This document shows, piece after piece, positions 42,931 to 50,178 of a stretch of DNA of 64,000 bases. The stretch spans positions 682,001 through 746,000 of the forward strand of contig NZ_RSEB01000004.1 in the NCBI RefSeq assembly GCF_003933745.1. Reading direction: 5' to 3'. The notes under the pieces were generated by a model, which did no database searches, was not told where the DNA came from, and worked only from the letters and a program-made list of their open reading frames with translations. The DNA comes from Glycomyces terrestris (GTDB taxonomy: Bacteria; Actinomycetota; Actinomycetes; Mycobacteriales; Micromonosporaceae). The translations under genes and the position numbers were made by a program. Numbering within the stretch: position 1 is the first letter of the stretch; each line of letters begins with the position of its first letter.

Positions 42931-43732
42931 CCTCGCCGGGCCGCCGCTGTGGGACGCGGTCACCGCCGACCCGTCCCTCGCGCTCGACCGCGAGACGGCC
43001 CTGAAGATCGCCGCCGACCAGCGCCGCTGGACCCGCACCTGGCTGTACCCGCTCGCGCGGCCGGTCTCGCGGGTCCTGGCGCTGGTCATCGTGGCGCTCA
43101 AGCGGATCACGCCGGTGCGCTGGACCGCGCACCGGCTCATGGACGCGCTCTGCATCTGGTTCCTGCGCCGCTTCGTGTCCCCGCTCGCGGTCGAACTCCT
43201 CATCCGCCACTTCGTGATCGAGACGAACCTGCTCAACTTCATCGTGCGCAACACCGACACCGCGATCGAACCGGTCGCGCTGCGGCCCACCGACCTCGCC
43301 GGGCTCGGCGACAACGCCGTCATCGAGCACGACGTCAACGTGTACGTGGTGCTCGCCGGGCTCGGACCCGTCTCGCGGCGCGAGCGCATCGACTACTCCG
43401 GGCTCGACATCCCCGAGCTCGACCCCGAGCCCGAGCGGTTCCGCCTGGCGCACTTGGACATCCAGACCGCGCTGTGCCTCATGAACCTGCCGTTCGCCGC
43501 GTGCCTGACACCCGAGGAGTACCGCCGTGCCGTCCACTCGATGCGATTCGACGACTCGATCCTGGCGATCCTCGCCGAGATCACCGGCGACCCGACGTTC
43601 CTGCGGTGGTGCAGCGGCGACCTGTCGGTGCGGGTCGACTCCAACACGGACGTGCCGCACGCGGTGTACCGCCATGCCGTGATCTGCGAGTACGCCCACG
43701 AGCACCTGCGCCGGGCGGCGGCGCGGGCCTGA
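42923..43732 (+). CDS. Uncharacterised partner of the ketosynthase fusion (possibly DUF6999)
   Basis: 269 residues. The ATG lies 8 bases inside the upstream gene, so translation is coupled. Residues 40-120 are hydrophobic amphipathic helices (ARPVSRVLALVIVALKRITP, ALCIWFLRRFVSPLAVELL), suggesting membrane association. After these comes FVIETNLLNFIVRNT, and the second half is charged with His-containing segments (IEHDVNVYVVLAG, YRHAVICEYAHEHL). I recall a DUF6999 family of this form, but cannot confirm it. It has no recognised catalytic motif. Position implies a role in handling or modifying the fatty-acyl product of the fusion enzyme. Confidence 0.65.
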   Translation: MSDLAGPPLWDAVTADPSLALDRETALKIAADQRRWTRTWLYPLARPVSRVLALVIVALKRITPVRWTAHRLMDALCIWFLRRFVSPLAVELLIRHFVIETNLLNFIVRNTDTAIEPVALRPTDLAGLGDNAVIEHDVNVYVVLAGLGPVSRRERIDYSGLDIPELDPEPERFRLAHLDIQTALCLMNLPFAACLTPEEYRRAVHSMRFDDSILAILAEITGDPTFLRWCSGDLSVRVDSNTDVPHAVYRHAVICEYAHEHLRRAAARA

Positions 43733-43828
43733 AGGCCGCGCGTCGGGAAAACCGAGTGCGCCCGGCGGGCCGGGTCCGGGCGGCCTGGACGGTTGCGTCC
43801 CACCGACGTCAAGAACCCGTCAAGGATG

Positions 43829-43842
43829 TTGACGCAGGTCAA
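43829..43842. promoter_or_regulatory. TTGAC-N4-GTCAA inverted repeat
   Basis: TTGACGCAGGTCAA upstream of the four-span protein gene; two more GTCAAG copies precede it at 43808 and 43819 (11 bp apart). The TTGACG may also act as a -35 box. Regulator unknown. Confidence 0.35.
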
Positions 43843-43892
43843 TCGCGGTGGTGCGCTGGAAGTACCAAGCGGATCGCAACCGGAGGTGGATG

Positions 43893-44357
43893 ATGGAGCG
43901 CACTCCCTCGACCCCGTACTCCCGCGCCGGCGGCCTGGCCGCCCTCGGCGGTTCCATGCTCGTGGCCGGCTCGATGTTCCTCCCGTGGGCCGACGCCGGC
44001 GGAGGGACGGTGAACTTCTGGGGCCTCGCGGACGTGGAGGCCGTCAGCGCCGACGCCGCCACGTACGGGCTCTCGCTGGCCCTGATCCCGCTGCTCGTGC
44101 TGTGGTGCGCGCTGTTCTTCGCGTGGCGCACCCACGAGGTCCGGATGGCCTGGGCCTTCGGCGGGTTCACCGGGGCGATGCTGCTCTACGGCGGCGACCT
44201 GCGCCTCAGCGAGGACCTGCCCGCCGCCGGGCAGGGCGCCGGCGAGGTCGTGGCCGCGGTCGGACTCCTGCTGCTGGCCGCGGGCTGCGTGCTCGCGCTG
44301 GCCGCGAACGTGCCCGAGCCGGCCGGGTCCCGCGCGGACTGGAAGGGCTCGCTCTGA
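43893..44357 (+). CDS. Four-span membrane protein, unknown family
   Basis: 154 residues from the ATG at 43893, placed 6 nt after GGAGG (the adjacent ATG at 43890 is too close). Four hydrophobic helices are predicted (about 10-30, 48-72, 80-100, 115-140), the first preceded by a short polar end. No catalytic motif or named family is recognised; FLPWADAGGGTVNFWGLAD between helices 1 and 2 resembles loops of small actinobacterial membrane proteins. The last 21 bases are part of a 58-bp tandem duplication, so the C-terminal DWKGSL codons are repeated just after the stop codon. Confidence 0.65.
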   Translation: MERTPSTPYSRAGGLAALGGSMLVAGSMFLPWADAGGGTVNFWGLADVEAVSADAATYGLSLALIPLLVLWCALFFAWRTHEVRMAWAFGGFTGAMLLYGGDLRLSEDLPAAGQGAGEVVAAVGLLLLAAGCVLALAANVPEPAGSRADWKGSL

Positions 44358-44452
44358 GCGAGTGAACGCCGCGGGCGGTGCCATGTCACATACGGACTGG
44401 AAGGGCCTCTCTGAACAGGTGCACGCCGCGGGCGGTGCCGTGTCACGCGTGA
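44337..44452. repeat. 58-bp tandem duplication covering a gene end
   Basis: GACTGGAAGGGC at 44337 and 44395 begins two copies with an exact 58-bp offset; each ends in GCCGCGGGCGGTGCCrTGTCAC. The first copy contains the last codons and stop of the membrane protein gene. The second copy runs into the terminator hairpin. Confidence 0.8.
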
Positions 44453-44472
44453 TGTGTGACACGGCACCGCCC
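44430..44472. terminator. 17-bp hairpin carrying the TGTCAC palindrome
   Basis: GGGCGGTGCCGTGTCAC (44430-44446) pairs perfectly with 44456-44472 around a 9-nt loop, between the convergent stops at 44357 (+) and 44480 (-). Confidence 0.75.
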
Positions 44473-44479
44473 TTGGCGG

Positions 44480-45355
44480 CTACTGCTCGTCGAGGAGGCG
44501 GCGCTTCGCCGCCTCGAACTCCTCCTGGGTGAGGCTGCCGTCGGCGCGCAGGGCCGCGAGGCGCTCGAGCTCGGTGGCGATCGAGACGGGGTGCCCGTGC
44601 GCGGCCAGGTGGGTCGTGGTCGCGTTCGTGGAGGTCAGGATCTTGCCGGGGGCCTTCGCGCGGCGGAACCACGGCCGGGCGAGGCGGGCCTTCTCGGGGC
44701 TGGTGTCGCGGAAGACCGCGAACACCGGGTCGAGGTGCCAGTGGCTGCGGGCGGGCACCCGGATGCGGTGGCGGCTGCCGTGGTGGGTGAAGGTCAGGTC
44801 GGCCATGCCGAAGCCGCTCTTGGCGAGCGTCTCCGCGGAGGTGCGGCCGTAGTCGCCCTCCCCCGCCTTGAAGTCGGTGAGCGTGGCCCGCACGCGCTGC
44901 GCGCCCAGGAGCCGGGCGCCGTAGCCGGTGACCTTCAGGTCGAGGAGCAGGCCGAGGACCGCGACCGCCGCGCCGACGACGGCCACCGCGAACCAGAACT
45001 GCTGCCCGCCGGCGACCTCGGCGGCCGGGACGCCGTCCGCGACCGCCTGCTCGGCGCCGCTCACCGCGGCGTACGGGCCCAGGGCGAGGGACAGGCCGAA
45101 GCCGGTGACGCGCACCGACTTCGTGAGGAGGACGAGGACGACGACGTTGCAGGCGATCCCGGCGACCGGCAGGAGCGCCCGCGGGTCGTCGGTGGAGCAC
45201 TCGCCGCCCCAGCACTCCCAGGCGACGGCGTCGCTCACGCGCACCCCCTCCTCGATGAGCCACCAGGCGGCGGCCGCGAACGGGAGGGCGAGGAGGAGCA
45301 GCACGAGCGGCGAGGACCCGCGGGTCCGGGCTTCGGTGTTCGGGGTGTCAGGCAC
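44480..45355 (-). CDS. Membrane protein with C-terminal SHOCT domain
   Basis: 291 residues from the GTG at 45355. Helices at about 15-35, 62-80 and 120-142 place it in the membrane. A soluble beta-rich domain follows (about 145-250), with HGSRHRIRVPARSHWHLDPV resembling DUF-type ion-channel-like modules. The C-terminus ELERLAALRADGSLTQEEFE is a SHOCT (short C-terminal) domain, an oligomerisation module. Two cysteines (ECWGGEC) lie in an external loop. Function unknown. CATACT 6 nt before the GTG suggests a leaderless start. Confidence 0.75.
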   Translation of the reverse strand: MPDTPNTEARTRGSSPLVLLLLALPFAAAAWWLIEEGVRVSDAVAWECWGGECSTDDPRALLPVAGIACNVVVLVLLTKSVRVTGFGLSLALGPYAAVSGAEQAVADGVPAAEVAGGQQFWFAVAVVGAAVAVLGLLLDLKVTGYGARLLGAQRVRATLTDFKAGEGDYGRTSAETLAKSGFGMADLTFTHHGSRHRIRVPARSHWHLDPVFAVFRDTSPEKARLARPWFRRAKAPGKILTSTNATTTHLAAHGHPVSIATELERLAALRADGSLTQEEFEAAKRRLLDEQ

Positions 45356-45361
45356 GAGACC

Positions 45362-45367
45362 AGTATG
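45362..45367 (-). promoter_or_regulatory. Leaderless -10 box of SHOCT gene
   Basis: CATACT on the minus strand, 6 nt before the GTG at 45355. Confidence 0.45.
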
Positions 45368-45425
45368 GAGCGCGGAAGGCCGGAGCGGGGACCCGCCGAA
45401 CGGCCGAGCCGCCCCGACGCGCGAT

Positions 45426-45456
45426 TTGACCTCGAGTGCACTCGAAGTTCTACGCT
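45426..45456 (+). promoter_or_regulatory. MerR-type promoter with 19-bp spacer
   Basis: TTGACC (45426-45431) and TACGCT (45451-45456) are separated by 19 bp, and the perfect palindrome TCGAGTGCACTCGA (45432-45445) fills the spacer. This over-long spacing with a central operator is the hallmark of promoters activated by MerR-family proteins. TACGCT is 6 nt before the ATG at 45463. Confidence 0.7.
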
Positions 45457-45462
45457 CGGTCC

Positions 45463-46440
45463 ATGAGCACTCCGCAGCAGAGCATCAACTCCGGATTCGG
45501 CGCGACCACCACCGCCGCCGACGTCCTCGACGGCGTCGACCTCGCCGGGAAGCGCGTCCTCGTCACCGGCGGCTACTCCGGGATCGGCCTCGAGACCACC
45601 CGGGCGGCCGCCGCCGCGGGCGCGCAGGTCGTGGTCCCGGCCCGGCGGCCCGAGGTCGCCGAGAAGGCGCTCGCCGGGATCGCCGCCGAAGGGAAGGGCA
45701 CCGGAGGGAAAGGCACCATCGAGACGGACGCGCTCGACCTCGCCGACCTCGCCAGTGTCGAGTCCTTCGCCGGCCGGCTCCTGGACGCCGGGGCCCGCTT
45801 CGACGCCGTCATCGACTCCGCCGGCGTCATGGCCTGCCCCGAGACCCGCGTCGGCCCCGGCTGGGAACTCCAGTTCGCCGTCAACCACCTCGGCCACTTC
45901 GCGCTGGTGAACCGCTTGGCGCCCTTGCTGAACGAGGGCGCGAGGGTCGTCGCCGTCTCCTCCGGCGGGCACCGGCGCTCGGGCATCCGCTGGGACGACC
46001 CGCACTTCGCGCGCGGCTACGACCGGTGGGAGGCGTACGGGCAGTCCAAGACCGCGAACGTCCTGTTCGCCGTCCACCTCGACCGGCTCGCGCGGGACCG
46101 CGGGATCAGGGCGTTCGCGCTCCACCCCGGCGGCATCCTCACCCCGCTCCAGCGGCACGTCTCCCGCGAGGACCAGGTGGCGCTCGGCTGGGTCGACGAG
46201 GACGGCAACCCCGTCGCCGACTGGCTCAAGAGCCCCGAGCAGGGCGCGGCCACCCAGACGTGGGCGGCGTTCTCCCCGCAGCTCGACGGGCTCGGCGGCG
46301 TCTACCTCGAGGACTGCGACGTCGCCGAGGTGAGCGAGGACGGCCGCGGGGTCGCGCCGCACGCCGTCGACCCCGAGCAGGCCGCCCGGCTCTGGGACTA
46401 CTCGGTCGAGCTCACCGGCGTCGACGGGTTCCGCGGCTGA
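45463..46440 (+). CDS. SDR family oxidoreductase (retinol-dehydrogenase-like)
   Basis: 325 residues. TGGYSGIGLET (residues 37-47) is the cofactor loop with a TGGxxGIG form, DSAGVMACP the NAG-like motif, VAVSSGGHR carries the catalytic Ser, and YGQSK the Tyr/Lys pair. Length and FAVNHLGHFALVNRL fit the extended WW-oxidoreductase/retinol dehydrogenase type of SDR. It probably reduces an aldehyde or ketone. The MerR-type promoter immediately upstream predicts induction by a small electrophile or drug; the regulator is not adjacent. Confidence 0.88.
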   Translation: MSTPQQSINSGFGATTTAADVLDGVDLAGKRVLVTGGYSGIGLETTRAAAAAGAQVVVPARRPEVAEKALAGIAAEGKGTGGKGTIETDALDLADLASVESFAGRLLDAGARFDAVIDSAGVMACPETRVGPGWELQFAVNHLGHFALVNRLAPLLNEGARVVAVSSGGHRRSGIRWDDPHFARGYDRWEAYGQSKTANVLFAVHLDRLARDRGIRAFALHPGGILTPLQRHVSREDQVALGWVDEDGNPVADWLKSPEQGAATQTWAAFSPQLDGLGGVYLEDCDVAEVSEDGRGVAPHAVDPEQAARLWDYSVELTGVDGFRG

Positions 46441-46462
46441 CGCCGGTCCCGCGCGATAGTTT

Positions 46463-46496
46463 CGAACGGCCGCCCGGGGACCCGGGCGGCCGTTCG
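46463..46496 (+). terminator. 16-bp hairpin between SDR and DinB genes
   Basis: Perfect 16-bp stem (46463-46478 with 46481-46496). GATAGT (46455-46460) just before it could be a -10 box, in which case the hairpin would form the 5' leader of the DinB gene and abut its GAGGAGAGG ribosome site. It may equally be the SDR terminator. Confidence 0.5.
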
Positions 46497-46512
46497 AGGA
46501 GAGGGACACCGG

Positions 46513-47022
46513 ATGGAGATCAACGAGCTGCTGGCAGACGCCTTCGGGCGGGTCCTGGAGGACGTGCGCGCCGTCGCCGACGGCCTCGCGCAGGAGGACC
46601 TCGACGCCCGGCCAGGACCGGAGGCGAACTCGATCGCCTGGCTGGTGTGGCACATCGCCCGCGTCCAGGACGACCACGTGTCCGAAGTGGCCGGACGCGA
46701 GCAGGTGTGGACCGCGGACGGCTGGGCCGAGCGGTTCGGCCTGCCGCTGCGCGAGGGCGACATCGGATACGGGCACACCAGCGAGCAGGCCGGCGAGGTC
46801 AAGGGCGTCCCCGGCGCGGAGCTCGTCGCGTACTACGAGGCGGTGCACGCCCAGACCCTCGCGTACGTCGCCGGGCTCACCGCGCCCGACCTCGACCGGA
46901 TCGTCGACCGGAACTGGACGCCGCACGTGACGCTCGGCGTGCGCCTGGTCAGCGTCGTCAACGACAACCAGCAGCACGTCGGCCAGGCCGCGTACGTGCG
47001 CGGGCTGCTCGAACGCGGGTGA
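46513..47022 (+). CDS. DinB/DUF664-like metal-dependent thiol transferase
   Basis: 169 residues, a four-helix bundle of the DinB family. SIAWLVWHIARVQDDHVSEV (residues 35-54) and NDNQQHVGQAAYVRGLL near the end carry the three histidines that bind the metal. In actinobacteria, this group (DUF664-like) includes mycothiol-dependent S-transferases that detoxify electrophiles; that assignment here is inference. GAGGAGAGG precedes the ATG at 46513. It converges on the LacI gene with 8 bp between stops. Confidence 0.82.
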   Translation: MEINELLADAFGRVLEDVRAVADGLAQEDLDARPGPEANSIAWLVWHIARVQDDHVSEVAGREQVWTADGWAERFGLPLREGDIGYGHTSEQAGEVKGVPGAELVAYYEAVHAQTLAYVAGLTAPDLDRIVDRNWTPHVTLGVRLVSVVNDNQQHVGQAAYVRGLLERG

Positions 47023-47030
47023 CCCCGGGT

Positions 47031-48032
47031 TCAGGCGCTGTCGCGCACGACCAGCTCGGTCGGGAGGATCACCGGTTCGACCTCGCGCTCGTCGAGGAGG
47101 TCGATGAGGAGCCGCACCGTCTCCTCGGCCACCTTGTCGAGCGGGTGGCGGACCGTGGTCAGGGCCGGGCGGGTCGCCGCGGCGATCACCGAGTCGTCGA
47201 AGCCGCCCACGGCCACGTCGTCGGGGACGCGCCGGCCCGCCTCGTGCAGGGCCTGGAGCGCCCCGGCGGCCATGAGGTCGGAGGCGACGAACACCGCGTC
47301 GAGGTCCGGCACGGCCTCCAGGAGGCGGCGCATCGCGGCCTCCCCCGCGGCCTGCGTGTAGTCGCCGTGGACGATGAGCTGCTTGGCGGCCTTGCGGCCC
47401 AGCACGCCCGTGAACCCTTCGAGGCGCAGCGCGCCGCCGGGCGTGTCGAGCGGGCCGGTGATCATGCCGATCCGGCGGCGGCCCTGGTCGACCAGGTACT
47501 GGGTCATCGCGCGGGCGCCCCCGCGGTCGTCGGCGGCCGCGTACGGGATCACCGACTCGCGCCCGAGCACCGCGCCGCACGCGACGGCCGGGATGCCGGA
47601 GCGCTCGATCTCGTCGAGCAGCGGGTCCCCCGCGTGCGTCGACACCAGCAGCGCCCCGTCCGCGTGGCCGCCGCGCAGATACCGGGCGACGCGGTCGCGG
47701 CCGCGGTCGTCCCCGGCGATCATGAGCACCAGCGACATGTCGCGCTCGGCGAGCTGGTTCGTGGCCACCCGCATGAGGACCGAGAAGTTCGGGTCCTCGA
47801 ACAGGCGCTCCTGCGGCTCGGAGAGCACCATGACGATCGAGCCGGTCCGGCTGGTCACCAGGCTGCGCGCCGCGCGGTTGACGACGTAGCCGGTCTCGGC
47901 CACGGCCCGGCGCACCGCCGTCTCCGCCGACAGCGAGACGTTCGACTTGCCGTTGAGGACCCGCGAGACCGTGCCGCGCGAGACGCCCGCGGCGTCGGCG
48001 ACGTCGTGGATCGTCGGTCGTTTCCGTGCCAA
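47031..48032 (-). CDS. LacI family regulator of the galactan locus
   Basis: 333 residues from the TTG at 48032 (AAGGGAGAG 9 nt upstream). The HTH is TIHDVADAAGVSRGTVSRVL plus the hinge-helix region AARSLVTSRTG. The periplasmic-binding-protein-like core includes VASDLMAAGALQALHEAG and GFDDSVIAAATRPALTTVRH, typical of sugar-responsive LacI proteins. It is the last gene on the minus strand after the GH53/transport operon and most probably represses it and the divergent GH42 gene via the operators at 52996 and 53156; galactose, galactobiose or a relative would be the inducer. Confidence 0.88.
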   Translation of the reverse strand: MARKRPTIHDVADAAGVSRGTVSRVLNGKSNVSLSAETAVRRAVAETGYVVNRAARSLVTSRTGSIVMVLSEPQERLFEDPNFSVLMRVATNQLAERDMSLVLMIAGDDRGRDRVARYLRGGHADGALLVSTHAGDPLLDEIERSGIPAVACGAVLGRESVIPYAAADDRGGARAMTQYLVDQGRRRIGMITGPLDTPGGALRLEGFTGVLGRKAAKQLIVHGDYTQAAGEAAMRRLLEAVPDLDAVFVASDLMAAGALQALHEAGRRVPDDVAVGGFDDSVIAAATRPALTTVRHPLDKVAEETVRLLIDLLDEREVEPVILPTELVVRDSA

Positions 48033-48068
48033 GTTGCTCAGCTCTCCCTTGTGTCTCAGTCATTATGT

Positions 48069-48147
48069 CCCCGCCCGGCGAGCGGGCGGGGCCGCAGCCC
48101 GGAGGACCGCGGGAGGGGAGGCCGCCCAAGGGGAAGGCCGCCTCCCC
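48069..48147 (-). terminator. Two hairpins between GH53 and LacI genes
   Basis: A near-perfect stem (48115-48147, one C-C mismatch) just beyond the GH53 stop codon and a perfect 9-bp stem (48069-48091) nearer the LacI gene. They probably end or attenuate the transport operon before lacI. Confidence 0.6.
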
Positions 48148-48153
48148 GCGCGT

Positions 48154-49278
48154 TCACCCGGCGTCGCCGCCGAGCGCCCGCAGCGACGGCAGCGCCTCGC
48201 CGCCGAAGTCGAACAGGGCCTGGTTCGCCCACGAGCTGCCGGCCTCGTCCACCACGTCGTCGCCGTACTCCATGCCGGCCCGCGACGCCCAGGTGGTGCC
48301 GTCCACCGGGAGCCACGCCGGCTCCCAGTAGACGATCCCCAGCCCGCGGCCGTGCGGGACGGCGGCCACGGTGGCGTACAGGTCGCGCAGGAACGCGGCC
48401 TGGCCCGCGGGCGACACCTCGTAGCCGCAGCCCTCGGCGAGCGCCGCGGTGAAGACCTGGTGGTGGCCCTCGGGCCGCGCGTCCGTCCACGCGTAGGCGG
48501 TCTCGACCACGACGAGGTCCTTGCCGTAGCGCAGGGCGAGGTCGTTCAGGTTGGCGCCCAGGTCGTCCAGGGTCCCGTGCCAGTACGGGTAGTACGACAG
48601 GCCGATGACGTCGTAGTCGAGGCCGCGGACCGTGGCCTGGTCGAACCAGCCGCGGTACAGCTCGTTCGCGCCGCCGCAGTCGAGGTGGAGCATGACCCGC
48701 GCGGCCCCGGACTCGCGGACCGCGGCGGCGCCGGCCGCGAGGAGCCCGGCGAGGCGGTCGAACGCCGCCGGGTCCTCGGCCGCGAAGCGGCGCTCGGCGT
48801 CGAGGAACCTCGGGATGCGGCCCTCGGGCCAGAGCATCCCGTTGGTGATCTCGTTGCCGACCTGGACCATGTCCGGGTACGCGCCGGCGTCGGCGAGCGC
48901 GGCCAGGACCTCGGCGGTCCAGTCGTGCACGCGCGCCCGGAGGGCCTCGCCGGCGAGGCCGCGCCACGACTTCGGGACCGACTGCTTCTTCGGGTCGGTC
49001 CAGAAGTCCGAGTAGTGGAGGTCGAGCAGGAGCCGCTGGCCCGCGGCCTTCGCCCGGCGGGCCAGCGCGATCGTGGTCGCGAGGTCGTTGGTGCCGCCCA
49101 TGTACGGCTCGCCGGACTCGTCGCGCGGGTCGACCCACAGGCGCAGGCGGATCCAGTTGACGCCGGTCTCCGCCAGGAGTTCGAAGAGGTCGCGTTCGGC
49201 GCCCGCGGCGCGGAAGACCGCGCCGCGCGCCTCGATCTCGGCGGTCATGGACACGTCGGCGCCTCGGATGGGCGGCAT
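48154..49278 (-). CDS. GH53 endo-beta-1,4-galactanase without signal peptide
   Basis: 374 residues. The GH53 clan-A barrel is clear: LRLWVDPRDESG, LLLDLHYSDFWTDP, acid/base Glu143 in VQVGNEITNGMLWP, and nucleophile Glu259 in LVVVETAYAWT. It starts MPPIRGADVS with no signal peptide, unlike the other two GH53 genes here, so it should act in the cytoplasm, perhaps on imported galacto-oligosaccharides too long for GH42. Secretion by another route is not excluded. It starts 5 bp after the permease stop codon, the fourth gene of the transport operon. Confidence 0.88.
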   Translation of the reverse strand: MPPIRGADVSMTAEIEARGAVFRAAGAERDLFELLAETGVNWIRLRLWVDPRDESGEPYMGGTNDLATTIALARRAKAAGQRLLLDLHYSDFWTDPKKQSVPKSWRGLAGEALRARVHDWTAEVLAALADAGAYPDMVQVGNEITNGMLWPEGRIPRFLDAERRFAAEDPAAFDRLAGLLAAGAAAVRESGAARVMLHLDCGGANELYRGWFDQATVRGLDYDVIGLSYYPYWHGTLDDLGANLNDLALRYGKDLVVVETAYAWTDARPEGHHQVFTAALAEGCGYEVSPAGQAAFLRDLYATVAAVPHGRGLGIVYWEPAWLPVDGTTWASRAGMEYGDDVVDEAGSSWANQALFDFGGEALPSLRALGGDAG

Positions 49279-49283
49279 TCGGT

Positions 49284-50174
49284 CTATCCCTTCTCGGCGC
49301 CGGCGCTCGCGCCGGTCACCAGGTAGCGCTGGAGGACGATGTAGAGGACGGTGATCGGGACGGCGAGGATGACCGCGCCGGCGGCGAAGGTCGTGAACGC
49401 GTTCTGGTAGACGTCCTCGATCATGGCGAACAGGCCGAGCGCGACGGTCTGCTTCTCGGGGCTCTGGAGCAGCAGCGCCGGGAGGATGAAGTCCATCCAC
49501 GGCATCGTGAACTGCGTGATGGCCACGAAGGTGAGCATGGGGCGCATGAGCGGGAGGACGATCTTCACGAAGATCGTCCAGCGGCTCGCGCCGTCGATGG
49601 CGGCGGCCTCGTCCAGGCTGGCGGGCAGGTTGTCGGTGTAGCCCTTCATGAGCCAGGTGTTGTAGGGCAGGGCGGCGGCGATGCTCACGAGGGCGAGGCC
49701 GGTGAGGGAGTCGAGCAGTCCGAAGTTGAGGAACAGCATGTAGACGGCGATGGCGGTGAGGAAGGTCGGGAACATCTGGAGGATGAGGATGCCCAGGAGC
49801 CCGGCCTTGCGGCCCTTGAAGCGGATGCGGGAGAACACGTAGCCGCACAGGGCGGAGAGGACGACGGAGCCGACCGTGTTGAGGACGGCGACGTAGAGCG
49901 AGTTGAGGTACCAGCGGCCGTAGTCGGTCTCGGTGAAGAGGCTGACGTAGTGGTCGAGGGTGGCGCCGTCGGGGACGGGCTCGGCGTCCATGAGGCCGTC
50001 GCCGGGGCTGAAGGAGGCGCCGACGATCCACAGGAGCGGGAAGACCACGATGATCGCGACGACCAGGAGTTCGAGGTGGAGGAAGGCGCTCGCGAGGCGC
50101 TCGCCGCGGGGTGCGGCGGGGCGGCGCTTGCGGGCTGCGCGGGCGCGGGCGGTTGCGTCGAGTGTTGCGGTCAT
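49284..50174 (-). CDS. ganQ: Sugar ABC transporter permease (MalG/GanQ type)
   Basis: 296 residues with six predicted membrane helices. The EAA loop is LDEAAAIDGASRWTIFVKIV (about 195-214), which docks onto the ATPase. It belongs to the MalG/CUT1 group and pairs with the next permease; the gene symbol is by analogy with Bacillus ganSPQ. It imports galacto- or arabinogalacto-oligosaccharides with the binding protein. Gaps of 4 and 5 bp to its neighbours show one operon. No ATP-binding subunit is encoded in the locus; a shared MsiK/MsmX-like ATPase elsewhere would have to energise it. Confidence 0.85.
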   Translation of the reverse strand: MTATLDATARARAARKRRPAAPRGERLASAFLHLELLVVAIIVVFPLLWIVGASFSPGDGLMDAEPVPDGATLDHYVSLFTETDYGRWYLNSLYVAVLNTVGSVVLSALCGYVFSRIRFKGRKAGLLGILILQMFPTFLTAIAVYMLFLNFGLLDSLTGLALVSIAAALPYNTWLMKGYTDNLPASLDEAAAIDGASRWTIFVKIVLPLMRPMLTFVAITQFTMPWMDFILPALLLQSPEKQTVALGLFAMIEDVYQNAFTTFAAGAVILAVPITVLYIVLQRYLVTGASAGAEKG

Positions 50175-50178
50175 TGGT

